From: Dehalococcoidales bacterium
Lineage (GTDB): Bacteria > Chloroflexota > Dehalococcoidia > Dehalococcoidales > UBA3254
Length of the DNA: 64,000 bases
Assembly (NCBI GenBank): GCA_016926695.1
Contig: JAFGOB010000098.1
Coordinates: 1 to 64,000, forward strand
Reading direction: 5' to 3'
The translations under genes and the position numbers were made by a program. Positions 55,717-64,000 of this stretch are shown piece by piece. The notes below the pieces were generated by a model. It searched no databases, was not told where the DNA came from, and was given only the letters and a program-made list of their open reading frames with translations. Position 1 is the stretch's first letter, and every line of letters starts with the position of its first letter.

Positions 55717-57447
55717 GTGACAGTATATTTAACGGACACGACATTAAGGGATGCCCACCAATCGCTGATTGCCACCAGGATGCGTACTGCGGATATGCTT
55801 CCTGTAGCGGAGGAGCTGGATGAAGTCGGCTTTTACTCACTGGAGGTCTGGGGCGGCGCTACTTTCGATACATGCATCCGCTTTCTCAACGAAGACCCCT
55901 GGGAGAGGCTCAGATCATTAAGAAAAATGATCAAAAAGACTCCACTCCAGATGCTGCTGAGAGGACAGAACCTGGTCGGCTACCGCCATTATCCGGATGA
56001 TATTGTACGTGAGTTCATCCGTCTTTCAGTCAAGAACGGAATAGACATTTTTCGCGTCTTTGATGCCTTGAATGACTTAAGGAACATGGAGGTAGCGATC
56101 AAGACCGTCAAAGAATTCAAAGCCCATGTTCAGGGTACTATCTGCTATACCACCAGCCCGGTACACAGCATTGAAGGATTTGCGGCCATGGCGGTAGAGC
56201 TGGAAAAACTGGGCTGTGACTCCATTTGTATCAAGGACATGGCCGGACTGATAACTCCCAGGGTTACTGAAGACCTTGTGAAAGCGATTAAAAAACAGGT
56301 CAGGATACCGCTGGACCTTCATTCTCACTGCTCGAGCGGTATGGCCCCCATGAGTTATTACGGAGCGGCCATGTCGGGCGTTGATATCCTGGATACAGCC
56401 TTCTCTGCTTTTGCCTGGGGTACCTCTCAGCCGCCGACTGAAAGCATGGCGGCTGCCCTTCAGGATACTCCCTGTTCGACCGGCCTGGACCTGCAAAAAC
56501 TCTATGAAATAGGTGAGCATTTTGCCTCTTTCCAGGAAAGATACAAACCTCTGCTTTCCTCAGAGGCGACCCGGGTCAATATTAATGTGCTGCTTCACCA
56601 GATCCCGGGTGGCATGCTCTCAAACCTGGTAAGCCAGATGAGAGAACAGAATGCTTTGGAAAAGCTTGGAGAGGTTTGGGAAGAAGTGCCGCGCGTCCGG
56701 GCGGATATGGGATATCCTCCGCTGGTTACTCCTACCAGCCAACTGGTAGGGACCCAGGCTGTTTTAAATGTTCTTAACGGAGAGCGCTATAAAAAAGTCA
56801 CCAAAGAGGTCAAGGACTATCTGCTGGGATATTACGGGCGTCCTCCCGGGGAAATAAACGAAGAAATCAGAAAGATGGTGGTGGGGGAAAGCAGCCCTAT
56901 TGGTACGCGTCCGGCTGAATTGCTCGAACCTGAGCTGGAAAAATTCCGCGCCGACGGTCGCAAGCTGGGTATTTTACACAGCGAAGAAGACCTTTTGACT
57001 TATGCCCTCTATCCCCAGGTGGCAGTCAAGTTCCTGAAGGGTGAACTCAAAGAGGAACAAATACAATCAACCAGGAAAGTGCAGGCCTCGGATGACTCGG
57101 CTGCCGAATTCCCCACCGAGTTCAGTGTTGATGTGGATGGTGAAGTATTTAACATAAAAATATCTCCCATAATGGGTAAGGCCTTTGAAGTTGAAAAACC
57201 CGGGAAATCAAGAGAGGTGGTCAAAGGCAGTGTTGTCTCTCCCATGTCCGGTATGGTACTGGCCATCAAGGTTAAGGAGGGGGATATTGTTAAAGAAGGG
57301 GATCTGGTGGGTATAATCGAGGCTATGAAAATGCAGAATGAAATCCATTCCCCCTTCAGCGGCAGGGTCAAAGAAATTGTAACCTACGAGGGCGAAGTGA
57401 TTAGCTCCGGAGATACTTTGATAGTGGTGGAACAAGATGATAAATAA
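55717..57447 (+). CDS. pycB: Pyruvate carboxylase subunit B / oxaloacetate decarboxylase alpha-type, biotinylated
   Basis: The 576-residue protein has a carboxyltransferase domain (TDTTLRDAHQSL; CIKDMAG with the metal/carbamylated lysine region; HSHCSSG). A C-terminal biotin-carrier domain follows with EAMKMQNE, Lys538 being the biotin site. It forms oxaloacetate from pyruvate (or the reverse) with the biotin carboxylase encoded next, which overlaps it by 11 bases. The start is GTG, with GGAG upstream. No sodium-pump beta subunit is near, so an anaplerotic pyruvate carboxylase role is favoured. Confidence 0.9.
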   Translation: MTVYLTDTTLRDAHQSLIATRMRTADMLPVAEELDEVGFYSLEVWGGATFDTCIRFLNEDPWERLRSLRKMIKKTPLQMLLRGQNLVGYRHYPDDIVREFIRLSVKNGIDIFRVFDALNDLRNMEVAIKTVKEFKAHVQGTICYTTSPVHSIEGFAAMAVELEKLGCDSICIKDMAGLITPRVTEDLVKAIKKQVRIPLDLHSHCSSGMAPMSYYGAAMSGVDILDTAFSAFAWGTSQPPTESMAAALQDTPCSTGLDLQKLYEIGEHFASFQERYKPLLSSEATRVNINVLLHQIPGGMLSNLVSQMREQNALEKLGEVWEEVPRVRADMGYPPLVTPTSQLVGTQAVLNVLNGERYKKVTKEVKDYLLGYYGRPPGEINEEIRKMVVGESSPIGTRPAELLEPELEKFRADGRKLGILHSEEDLLTYALYPQVAVKFLKGELKEEQIQSTRKVQASDDSAAEFPTEFSVDVDGEVFNIKISPIMGKAFEVEKPGKSREVVKGSVVSPMSGMVLAIKVKEGDIVKEGDLVGIIEAMKMQNEIHSPFSGRVKEIVTYEGEVISSGDTLIVVEQDDK

Positions 57448-58930
57448 AGTTCTGGTAGCAAACAGGGGAGAAATAGCAATAAGGGTAATGCGCGCCTGCC
57501 GTGAACTTGATATAGCATCTGTAGCGGTCTATTCCGAGGCTGATAAAGATGCCCTGTTTGCCAAATACGCCACGGAGGCCTATTACCTTGGACCTTCTCC
57601 CTCTCCCGAAAGCTATCTTAATATTAAGAGGATTATCGAGTTAGCCAGGGAATGCGGGGCGCAGGCTATCCATCCTGGATACGGCTTTCTGGCGGAGAAC
57701 CCCAATTTTGCTTATGCCTGCGAGCGTGCGGGGATCAAGTTTATCGGTCCCTCCAGCAAGGTGATAGAGTTGATGGGTAATAAAGTGGCCGCCCGCAACC
57801 TGATGAAAAAAATCAAAGTTCCCGTGGTACCCGGGACCGAGGGAAATCTGGGAGACTTCGAACAGGCCAGAGAAGCTGTAGCTCATCTGGAATATCCCCT
57901 GCTGGTAAAACCCACGGGCGGCGGCGGCGGTATCGGTATGGTGATCGTTCAGAATGAGGAGGAGCTGCGCGACTCACTGATATCAGCCCGGAAAATAGCA
58001 GCCAAGACCTTTGGCAGCACGGATGTCTATATAGAAAAATACCTGGTCAATCCACGTCATATCGAGTTCCAGATTTTAGGTGATGCCTTTGGGAATGTCG
58101 TGCATCTGGGAGAGCGTGAGTGTTCAATTCAAAGAAGACATCAGAAATTGATTGAAGAGTCTCCCTCACTGGTCTTGACACCGGAGCTGCGGGCTGAAAT
58201 GGGCGAAGTAGCGGTAAGAATTGCCAGGTCGGTTAACTATGAAGGCCCTGGGACGATAGAGTTCCTTTTTAATGAGGGAAAATACTATTTCGTTGAAGCC
58301 AATACACGTATTCAGGTCGAGCATCCGGTCACTGAAATGGTGACTGGCATAGATATTGTTAAAGAGCAGATCCGCATTGCTATGGGAATGCCTTTAAGCA
58401 TTAAACAGCAAGATATACGGCAAGTCGGCCATGCGATAGAATGCCGTATTAATGCCGAAGACCCTTTGAATAATTTCACTCCTTCTCCTGGTAAGTTGAC
58501 CGGATATCGTTCTCCCGGAGGAATAGGTATACGTGTGGATAGCGGAGTCTATACTCGCTACATTATTCCTCATTATTATGATCCCATGATTTCCAAGCTG
58601 GTAGCCTGGGGGCAGGACCGTAATGAGGCCATTATCAGGATGCGCAGGGCCCTTTATGAATATATTATTGTAGGAGTAACCACCAATATCCCCTTTCAAA
58701 AAGCGGTCATGGAGAATCCGCGTTTTGTCGCGGGCGATCTCAGTACCCGCTTCATCGATCGGGAAAGCACCCTGATCGAGGATATGAAGCGCATTATGGC
58801 CCGTGAAAAACCCCTGGAGGAAAAGCTTTCACAGATTTTCGAATCCAGGAAAAAAGTGGCCGCTATCGCTGCTGTGGCTGCCATCTCTCAAATTAGTCCG
58901 GGCTGGAAAAAAGAAATAATAGACGAATGA
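57437..58930 (+). CDS. pycA: Biotin carboxylase subunit (pyruvate carboxylase subunit A type)
   Basis: The 497-residue protein has the ATP-grasp biotin carboxylase plan: VANRGEIAIRVMRA, HPGYGFLAEN, KPTGGGGGIGM, ERECSIQRRHQKLIEE and EANTRIQVEHPVTE. It carboxylates biotin using ATP and bicarbonate for the partner encoded upstream. It starts inside the previous gene, so the two are translated together. It could also serve acetyl-CoA carboxylase (accC) if no dedicated copy exists. Confidence 0.9.
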   Translation: MINKVLVANRGEIAIRVMRACRELDIASVAVYSEADKDALFAKYATEAYYLGPSPSPESYLNIKRIIELARECGAQAIHPGYGFLAENPNFAYACERAGIKFIGPSSKVIELMGNKVAARNLMKKIKVPVVPGTEGNLGDFEQAREAVAHLEYPLLVKPTGGGGGIGMVIVQNEEELRDSLISARKIAAKTFGSTDVYIEKYLVNPRHIEFQILGDAFGNVVHLGERECSIQRRHQKLIEESPSLVLTPELRAEMGEVAVRIARSVNYEGPGTIEFLFNEGKYYFVEANTRIQVEHPVTEMVTGIDIVKEQIRIAMGMPLSIKQQDIRQVGHAIECRINAEDPLNNFTPSPGKLTGYRSPGGIGIRVDSGVYTRYIIPHYYDPMISKLVAWGQDRNEAIIRMRRALYEYIIVGVTTNIPFQKAVMENPRFVAGDLSTRFIDRESTLIEDMKRIMAREKPLEEKLSQIFESRKKVAAIAAVAAISQISPGWKKEIIDE

Positions 58931-59095
58931 AAACCGGGAGCCGCATCCCCGGAATAATAGTCAGACTGTTTATTTGTCCTGCCGATGAGAGAAATCCCGG
59001 CTGCCTGCCTGTGGAGGGATCTGCCTGGTTCCTGCTCAAGCCAGGAAATACAGTAAAAATATATCTTTGAGGCTTCTAGCGGAGTGGCCTTGAGT

Positions 59096-59206
59096 TCATG
59101 AATTCAGTCCCTGTGTGAAGACGTATAGGTAAATAAGGACTGTAATAACGGTTACAATCCCTATAATGACTAAAACACGAAAAAACAGGATTTTTCTTTT
59201 GTGCAT
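59096..59206 (-). CDS. 36-residue single-pass membrane peptide
   Basis: AAGGAG lies just before an ATG that opens a 36-residue frame. It has a basic start (MHKRKILFFR), a long hydrophobic stretch (VLVIIGIVTVITVLIYLYVF) and a short polar end. The layout fits a real small membrane protein. The rest of 58931-59475 holds no other gene I can support. Confidence 0.4.
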   Translation of the reverse strand: MHKRKILFFRVLVIIGIVTVITVLIYLYVFTQGLNS

Positions 59207-59349
59207 TGCTCCTTCCTGTCCATGACTGCCGTTCTTACCGCACACCGGTATTTGTCTGAAAAAACTTCCTTCAGGCCTGCCGGAAAAGTACGCTATGCTT
59301 GATTTCTCCGGTATATTTTTTTATCGTAATCATAATAGACCTTTTACAA

Positions 59350-59382
59350 TTTTACTAAGACAGTAAAACCGGTTATTATAAT
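59350..59382 (+). promoter_or_regulatory. Operator-like repeat with -10 element
   Basis: TTTTACT-aagac-AGTAAAA is a perfect 7-bp repeat, followed by a TATAAT at 59377-59382, about 94 bases before the response regulator gene. No clear -35 is seen, so an activated or autoregulated promoter is possible. Confidence 0.45.
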
Positions 59383-59475
59383 AGCACAGGAAGATTAACG
59401 TAATATTAAAAAGCAAAGTAATTTTTTTATTGCTCGGAATAACATTCCCCAGGTATGGGTAAATAAGCGGATAAA

Positions 59476-60150
59476 ATGAGAATTTTAGTAATCGAAGATG
59501 AAGAGCCGATCGCCGAGATAATCAGCAACACGCTTTCCATGGAAGGATATGCCGTGGATACTGTAAGCAACGGTGAAGAAGGTGAGAAGCTAGCCGAGGA
59601 AGTACCCTTCGATTTGATTGTTCTTGATCTGATTCTACCGGGCAAGGGTGGAATTGAGGTGTGCCGTTCACTCAGGCGCAGGAAGGTAAAAACACCGATC
59701 ATAATGGTGACCTGTAAAAACAGCGTTGAAGATAAAGCGATGGGCCTGGACAGCGGGGCTGACGATTACATGGGCAAGCCTTTTTCGCTGGTTGAATTAT
59801 TGGCCAGGGTTAGGGCTTTATTGAGAAGAGACAAGAGCGTAACATCATCCAGGATTCAGATCGGAGACCTGACGGTGGACCTGGCGGGTCGGCAGGTATC
59901 AAGGGGTAAGAAGGTCATTGACCTCACTGCCAAAGAGCTGGCACTGCTGGAATATCTGGTATATAATCCGAATAATATCATAACCCGCCGTATGATTGAG
60001 CAGCATGTCTGGAACAGCGAGTTGGACAGCGAATCCAACCTGGTAGATGTCTATATCAGCCGCCTGCGGGCCAAGCTCGAAGAGGGCCCGCAAAAAGACC
60101 TTATACAAACTATCAAGGGTATTGGCTACAGGCTCCGCACCAATATCTAG
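59476..60150 (+). CDS. OmpR-family response regulator, orphan
   Basis: The 224-residue protein has a receiver domain (acidic pair in IEDEE, phospho-Asp51 in LDL, the Lys in VTCKN) and a C-terminal winged helix (ELALLEYLVYNPNNIITR; DVYISRLRAKLE). No histidine kinase gene is adjacent, so its partner is encoded elsewhere. It is followed six bases later by the convergent rubrerythrin gene. Confidence 0.9.
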   Translation: MRILVIEDEEPIAEIISNTLSMEGYAVDTVSNGEEGEKLAEEVPFDLIVLDLILPGKGGIEVCRSLRRRKVKTPIIMVTCKNSVEDKAMGLDSGADDYMGKPFSLVELLARVRALLRRDKSVTSSRIQIGDLTVDLAGRQVSRGKKVIDLTAKELALLEYLVYNPNNIITRRMIEQHVWNSELDSESNLVDVYISRLRAKLEEGPQKDLIQTIKGIGYRLRTNI

Positions 60151-60156
60151 CCCGAC

Positions 60157-60735
60157 CTAATAATTATCCGCCAGCAGTTCGTAATATGCCTGCGGATGTT
60201 TGCAGGCCGGGCATTCCGCCGGGGCTGCCAGGCCTTCGTAAATGTATCCGCAGTTGGTACAGTGCCACTTGACGGGCGTTCTTCTTCTGAAAACCTCGTT
60301 ATTTGCCAGATTGGCTATTAGTTTCCTGTAGCGGGATTCATGGAATTTTTCTACCCTGGCTATTTGCTCAAAGGAACGTGCGATCTCGGGGAAACCTTCC
60401 TCCTCCGCTACCGTATTGAAATTGTTATATAGCTTGCTCCATTCTGTATTTTCTCCGTCAGCCGCCGCCTCAAGATTTTCTTTTGTACTTTTTATCATTC
60501 CGGCAGGGTAGGAGGACGTGATTTCTACATCTCCACCTTCCAGGTATTTGAAAAAGACCTCGGCATGTTCTTTTTCATTTTCCGCAGTTTCGATGAAAAT
60601 ATTGGCAATTTGCTCGTAGCCCTCTTTGCGGGCTACACCGGCAAAATAGGTATACCTGTTTCTGGCCTGTGATTCACCGGCAAATGAAGCCAGCAGATTT
60701 TTTTCTGTATTGGTGCCCTGTATGGGTTTAGCCAT
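60157..60735 (-). CDS. rbr: Rubrerythrin
   Basis: The 192-residue protein has the four-helix diiron part (ESQARNRY, ENEKEHAE, EEEGFPEIA, EKFHESRY) and a C-terminal rubredoxin-like domain (CTNCGY...CPACKHP). It reduces hydrogen peroxide in anaerobes. GGAGG lies seven bases before the ATG at 60735. Confidence 0.95.
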   Translation of the reverse strand: MAKPIQGTNTEKNLLASFAGESQARNRYTYFAGVARKEGYEQIANIFIETAENEKEHAEVFFKYLEGGDVEITSSYPAGMIKSTKENLEAAADGENTEWSKLYNNFNTVAEEEGFPEIARSFEQIARVEKFHESRYRKLIANLANNEVFRRRTPVKWHCTNCGYIYEGLAAPAECPACKHPQAYYELLADNY

Positions 60736-60851
60736 CAAATAGCCTCCTGATCCATTACTTCATGTCTACGATGATATTCTAAGGATAATCGCCGTATTTT
60801 CCAGTGCATTGTGGTGGCGTCTTGAACAAAAATACTTAAAGGAACCCTTTT

Positions 60852-61502
60852 TCAGAGTGAATTGCCCATCAATATCCAGATAACATGATGGTAGTCCCGG
60901 GTTGAACGTCGTTCTATGAAATGGCGTTCAAACAAGGCGCTGATATTTAAAAAGTTAAAATCCTGCTCCAGTTCTTCCCTTGTGTAAAGGTGGGAACAGT
61001 GTTCTTCCACGAATGAACTTTTTTCTCCTTCTGCCGTAAGGCCCCTTTTTTTATGCTGTATATCATGTACGGAAAGCGCGCTCAAGAAAAAAAGACCGTT
61101 CGACTGGAGACACTGCCTGGCAATATTTCTCAATGCCTCCCTTTCATCAGGTTTCATGTTGGAATAGAGGCTGGAGCACAGGACAACATCATATTTGTCA
61201 GCCACACGGCTGAAATCATAGCACAGGAATTCGATTTTATTTTTCAGTTCCCCGGTCAGGGATTCTCTTGCCGCGTTGATAGCCTCCTGCGAGCTGTCCA
61301 CGCTCAAAATATGACAGGGTAATTCTTTAGCCAGCAATATGGAATCCTGTCCGTAACCACATCCCAGATTCAGGATAAAAATATCCGCATTATCTCTAAA
61401 CTGCCGGCTTTGTTTCAGGAAATTTCCGGCAAACAAGGCCACTTCACCGGGTTTTTCTCCCCAGACCTTTTTGCCTGTGTCGTATGTTTTATCCCAGACC
61501 AT
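60852..61502 (-). CDS. Class I SAM-dependent methyltransferase
   Basis: The 216-residue protein has the methyltransferase SAM motif (ILNLGCGYGQDSILLA), the acidic end of strand 2 (SVDSSQEA) and YDVVLCSSLYS. The substrate is unknown, and tellurite-resistance-like TehB proteins are near relatives in layout. No good ribosome site precedes the ATG. Confidence 0.8.
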   Translation of the reverse strand: MVWDKTYDTGKKVWGEKPGEVALFAGNFLKQSRQFRDNADIFILNLGCGYGQDSILLAKELPCHILSVDSSQEAINAARESLTGELKNKIEFLCYDFSRVADKYDVVLCSSLYSNMKPDEREALRNIARQCLQSNGLFFLSALSVHDIQHKKRGLTAEGEKSSFVEEHCSHLYTREELEQDFNFLNISALFERHFIERRSTRDYHHVIWILMGNSL

Positions 61503-61716
61503 GCTTGATATTTACCAGCCGTTTTGTAGAATTGAAAAAACCATGTTAGCCTTTGATGATATTATAGCTTTTTAATACGCCAATCAACAAATACCCCCGG
61601 ATCGTATTCAGGGCGTTTATACATTTCTACCTGCAAGTGGTTTGACTCTCCAGGCCTTTTATAATAGACTGATTTCAATTGTATTTTAGCATACTTGAGA
61701 AATAAGGAGAGGCTCC

Positions 61717-62874
61717 TTGCAGTACTTTTTTACAGATGAACAGAATACTATCAGGGATTTAGCCAGGCGGATTGCGGAGGAAAGGATACTGCCTGTAAGA
61801 GCTGAGCTGGATGAGAAAGAGGAATTTCCCTGGCCTGTCATTCAGGATATGGCCCAATCGGACCTTTTTCGCATATTCGTTCCGGCCGAGTATGAAGGGC
61901 TGGGGGGTGGCTGTCTTGAGCTTTGCCTGGCTATGGAAGAGCTGAGCCGTGTGTGCAGCGGAATTGCCATAAGTTATGCGGCCAGTGCCCTTGGCAGTTA
62001 TACCCTGATGGACTTTGGAAGCGATGAACAGAAGAAAAAGTATTTGCCGGACATCGCATCAGGAAAAAAGCTGGCTGCCTTCGCCTTGACGGAATCGACT
62101 GCCGGAAGCGATGCCAGTGCTATCCGTACGACGGCCGAAAAGATTGAGGGGGGATATCTGATAAACGGCAGCAAGCAGTTTATTACCAACGGCGGTGAAG
62201 CTGAAATCTACACCATCATTGCCCTTACGGATAAGTCCAGGGGCGCCCGCGGGGCCAGCGCCTTTCTGGTAGAGAAGGATACTCCCGGATTTTCGTTCGG
62301 AAAAAAGGAAAAGAAGATGGGTATCCGCTCTTCGTCTACCCGCGAGCTGGTCTTTCAAAACTGCCTGGTCCCGGAAGAAAACATGATCGGAAAGGCGGGA
62401 ATGGGTTTTATCATGGCTATGAGACTGCTGGACAAATCACGGCCGGGGGTAGCTGCACAGGCACTGGGTATTGCTCAGGGAGCTCTTGAGGCAGCTTATG
62501 ATTATACACGCCAGCGCATCCAGTTCGGACAGCCCCTGCTGTCCCAGCCGGTGGTACAGAATATGCTGGCGGAAATGGCTATCCAGGTGGAAGCGGCACG
62601 CTCACTGGTTTACGCCTCTGCCAGGAATATTGACAGCGGTTCAAAGGATGCTTCCGAGAGCTCAGCCATGGCCAAGGTCTTTGCTTCGGATGTGGCCATG
62701 CGCGTTACGACCGATGCGGTCCAGCTTTGCGGCGGTTCCGGTTATATGAAGGATTATCCGGTAGAAAAGATGATGCGTGATGCCAAGATTACTCAGATAT
62801 ACGAGGGGTCAAACCAGGTCTTGAGAGGGGTTGTCGCCGCCGAACTGCGTAAGAGAAAGGCTAAATTCGGATGA
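61717..62874 (+). CDS. Acyl-CoA dehydrogenase
   Basis: The 385-residue protein has the acyl-CoA dehydrogenase fold (ALTESTAGSD; LCGGSGYMKDYPVE; the catalytic Glu363 in QIYEGSNQ). It oxidises an acyl-CoA to an enoyl-CoA, passing electrons to ETF, whose beta subunit is encoded next. Butyryl- or other short-chain preference is likely but not provable. The start is TTG with GGAG seven bases upstream. Confidence 0.9.
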   Translation: MQYFFTDEQNTIRDLARRIAEERILPVRAELDEKEEFPWPVIQDMAQSDLFRIFVPAEYEGLGGGCLELCLAMEELSRVCSGIAISYAASALGSYTLMDFGSDEQKKKYLPDIASGKKLAAFALTESTAGSDASAIRTTAEKIEGGYLINGSKQFITNGGEAEIYTIIALTDKSRGARGASAFLVEKDTPGFSFGKKEKKMGIRSSSTRELVFQNCLVPEENMIGKAGMGFIMAMRLLDKSRPGVAAQALGIAQGALEAAYDYTRQRIQFGQPLLSQPVVQNMLAEMAIQVEAARSLVYASARNIDSGSKDASESSAMAKVFASDVAMRVTTDAVQLCGGSGYMKDYPVEKMMRDAKITQIYEGSNQVLRGVVAAELRKRKAKFG

Positions 62875-63659
62875 ACATTATTGTCTGTTTGAAACAGGTC
62901 CCAGGGACCACCGAGGTCACAATCGATCCTCAGACCAATACACTTGTCCGTCAGGGGGTTGCCGCCGTCATTAATCCTTTCGATACATATGCACTGGAAG
63001 AAGGAGTACGTTTGAAGGAAAAATATGGGGGCAGGCTGACAGCGGTCAGCATGGGACCTCCTCAGGCCATGGATATGCTGAAGGAGGCAATATCGAGGGG
63101 GGCGGATGAAGCGGTATTGCTCAGTGATGCCGCCTTTGCAGGGTCGGATACCTGGGCTACGGCCTATACACTGGCCGGAGCGATGAAAAAGATAGGCCCT
63201 TTCGACCTGGCTATTTGCGGCCGCCAGTCAACGGATGGCGATACTGCCCAGGTGGGGCCGGAGCTGTCTGAGATGCTGGGTGTTCCTTTCGTGGCGTATG
63301 TTGCCGCTATTGAAGAGATTAGCGACGGCCTGATAAAGGTCAGGCGTATGATCGACGAGGGCTACGAGACTATAGAATCTGCTCTTCCCATGGTTATTAC
63401 CGTTACCAAGGAAATCAATATCCCCCGTCTGCCCTCTTTGCGCGGTATAGCCAGATCGAAAAGTACCAGGATACCTGTATGGACGGTCAATGATCTCGGT
63501 CTTGATCCGGCAAAAGTCGGTCTGGCCGGTTCCTATACCAAAGTTGTCAGGATATTCACCCCCGTCAGGGAAAAGATGGCTGAAATACTGGAAGGTGAGA
63601 TGGATGTCCAGGTAGCGGACCTCATCGCCAGATTGCGTGAGAACCGTCTGATCAGGTAA
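62871..63659 (+). CDS. etfB: Electron transfer flavoprotein beta subunit
   Basis: The 262-residue protein has the EtfB plan: IVCLKQVPG, INPFDTYALEE, and CGRQSTDGDTAQVGPELSEMLG. It overlaps the acyl-CoA dehydrogenase stop by four bases (ATGA). It accepts electrons from the dehydrogenase. An alpha subunit is required but is not visible in the window. Confidence 0.9.
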   Translation: MNIIVCLKQVPGTTEVTIDPQTNTLVRQGVAAVINPFDTYALEEGVRLKEKYGGRLTAVSMGPPQAMDMLKEAISRGADEAVLLSDAAFAGSDTWATAYTLAGAMKKIGPFDLAICGRQSTDGDTAQVGPELSEMLGVPFVAYVAAIEEISDGLIKVRRMIDEGYETIESALPMVITVTKEINIPRLPSLRGIARSKSTRIPVWTVNDLGLDPAKVGLAGSYTKVVRIFTPVREKMAEILEGEMDVQVADLIARLRENRLIR

Positions 63660-63718
63660 AGCTGGCGGGATATTTTTCTTCCCGAATAAAAAGATATTTT
63701 CCGTTGGAGCCTGTATGA

Positions 63719-63922
63719 TTGGCCGTAGTTGTTGACCTTGATAAATGCACCGGCTGCTATGCCTGCGAGATAGCCTGTCCTTATGCCCTGTTTACCATCA
63801 TCAACGGCAAGGCCAGGGTTGACAACAGCAACTGCATAAATTGCGGTATCTGTAAGCAGGCCTGTGAGAACGGGGCCATCAGGATTGTGATGGGAAAGGG
63901 CCAGGGAGGCGGCGCTTATTAA
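63719..63922 (+). CDS. Small 2x[4Fe-4S] ferredoxin, EtfA-N-terminus-like
   Basis: The 67-residue protein has two cluster motifs (CTGCYACEIAC and CINCGICKQAC) with the P that follows the first set. Its opening AVVVDLDKCTGC closely resembles the ferredoxin domain at the N-terminus of EtfA in bifurcating systems, but it ends after a Gly-rich tail instead of continuing into EtfA. It is probably the electron carrier of this ETF group. The start is TTG with GGAG nine bases upstream. Confidence 0.75.
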   Translation: MAVVVDLDKCTGCYACEIACPYALFTIINGKARVDNSNCINCGICKQACENGAIRIVMGKGQGGGAY

Positions 63923-63970
63923 ACTTTGGTTGTATAATAGCTTATATATAATATAGTAATTTATTTGATT

Positions 63971-64000
63971 CGTCATTCAGAGGAGTGTAGCGACGAAGCA
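63971..64000 (+). repeat. Dispersed CGTCATT-type repeat, cut by window end
   Basis: CGTCATTCAGAGGAGTGTAG and GCGACGAAGCA match the widespread CGTCATTGCGAGGAGCG...GCGACGAAGCA intergenic repeat of many anaerobes. It lies 50 bases after the ferredoxin gene and continues past the window. Confidence 0.6.

Overview
This window reads like an anaerobic, metabolically flexible bacterium, most plausibly a Chloroflexota/Dehalococcoidia-type genome. That placement is an inference, because no rRNA or tRNA gene was found to anchor it. The supporting signs are a cytoplasmic reductive-dehalogenase-like Fe-S protein, split pyruvate carboxylase genes, rubrerythrin, acyl-CoA dehydrogenase with ETF, many flavin/Fe-S oxidoreductases, and surface proteins carrying cohesin, dockerin, CARDB and Ig-like domains. 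TTG starts preceded by good Shine-Dalgarno sequences are common here.

Layout. 1-6.3 kb: remains of a REP-associated transposase, a reductive-dehalogenase-like gene with an odd start, an M29/NicX-like hydrolase, two small hypothetical genes, a decayed duplicate of a promoter/5' region, and two metallo-beta-lactamase-fold (MBL) hydrolases. 6.4-17.7 kb, all minus strand: a putative surface-assembly operon. It encodes a short membrane-anchored protein, two large secreted proteins that each carry both a cohesin and a dockerin, and a cohesin lipoprotein, followed by a cyclase/ATPase/TPR signalling protein. 18-22 kb: a Crp/Fnr regulator, a membrane protein, and a coupled pair (Ig-like/CARDB receptor-like protein plus a cytoplasmic partner).

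22-42.6 kb is a large redox/catabolic island: two Old-Yellow-Enzyme-type reductases, two paralogous FAD dehydrogenases of 483 residues, three short-chain dehydrogenases, a SnoaL-like protein, three cupins, an EthD protein, a flavodoxin, a thioredoxin-reductase-like protein, another FAD oxidoreductase, an MBL hydrolase, and a NuoF-like plus NuoG/GltD-fusion electron-transfer pair. The content suggests stepwise dehydrogenation/reduction of a cyclic or polyunsaturated substrate. The substrate cannot be read from the sequence.

42.6-64 kb: a B12-binding radical SAM enzyme, an XRE regulator, a mechanosensitive channel, a GH3-like acyl-adenylating enzyme, an HD-GYP signalling protein with a possible leader peptide, a secreted protein with a clear terminator, a second transposase relic carrying the same palindrome, a large Ig-like repeat membrane protein, the two pyruvate-carboxylase-type subunits, a 36-residue membrane peptide, an orphan response regulator, rubrerythrin, a methyltransferase, and an acyl-CoA dehydrogenase-etfB-ferredoxin group in which the ferredoxin looks like a detached EtfA N-terminus. 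No CRISPR array, complete insertion sequence or tRNA was recognised. All identifications are by eye from protein sequence and motifs.
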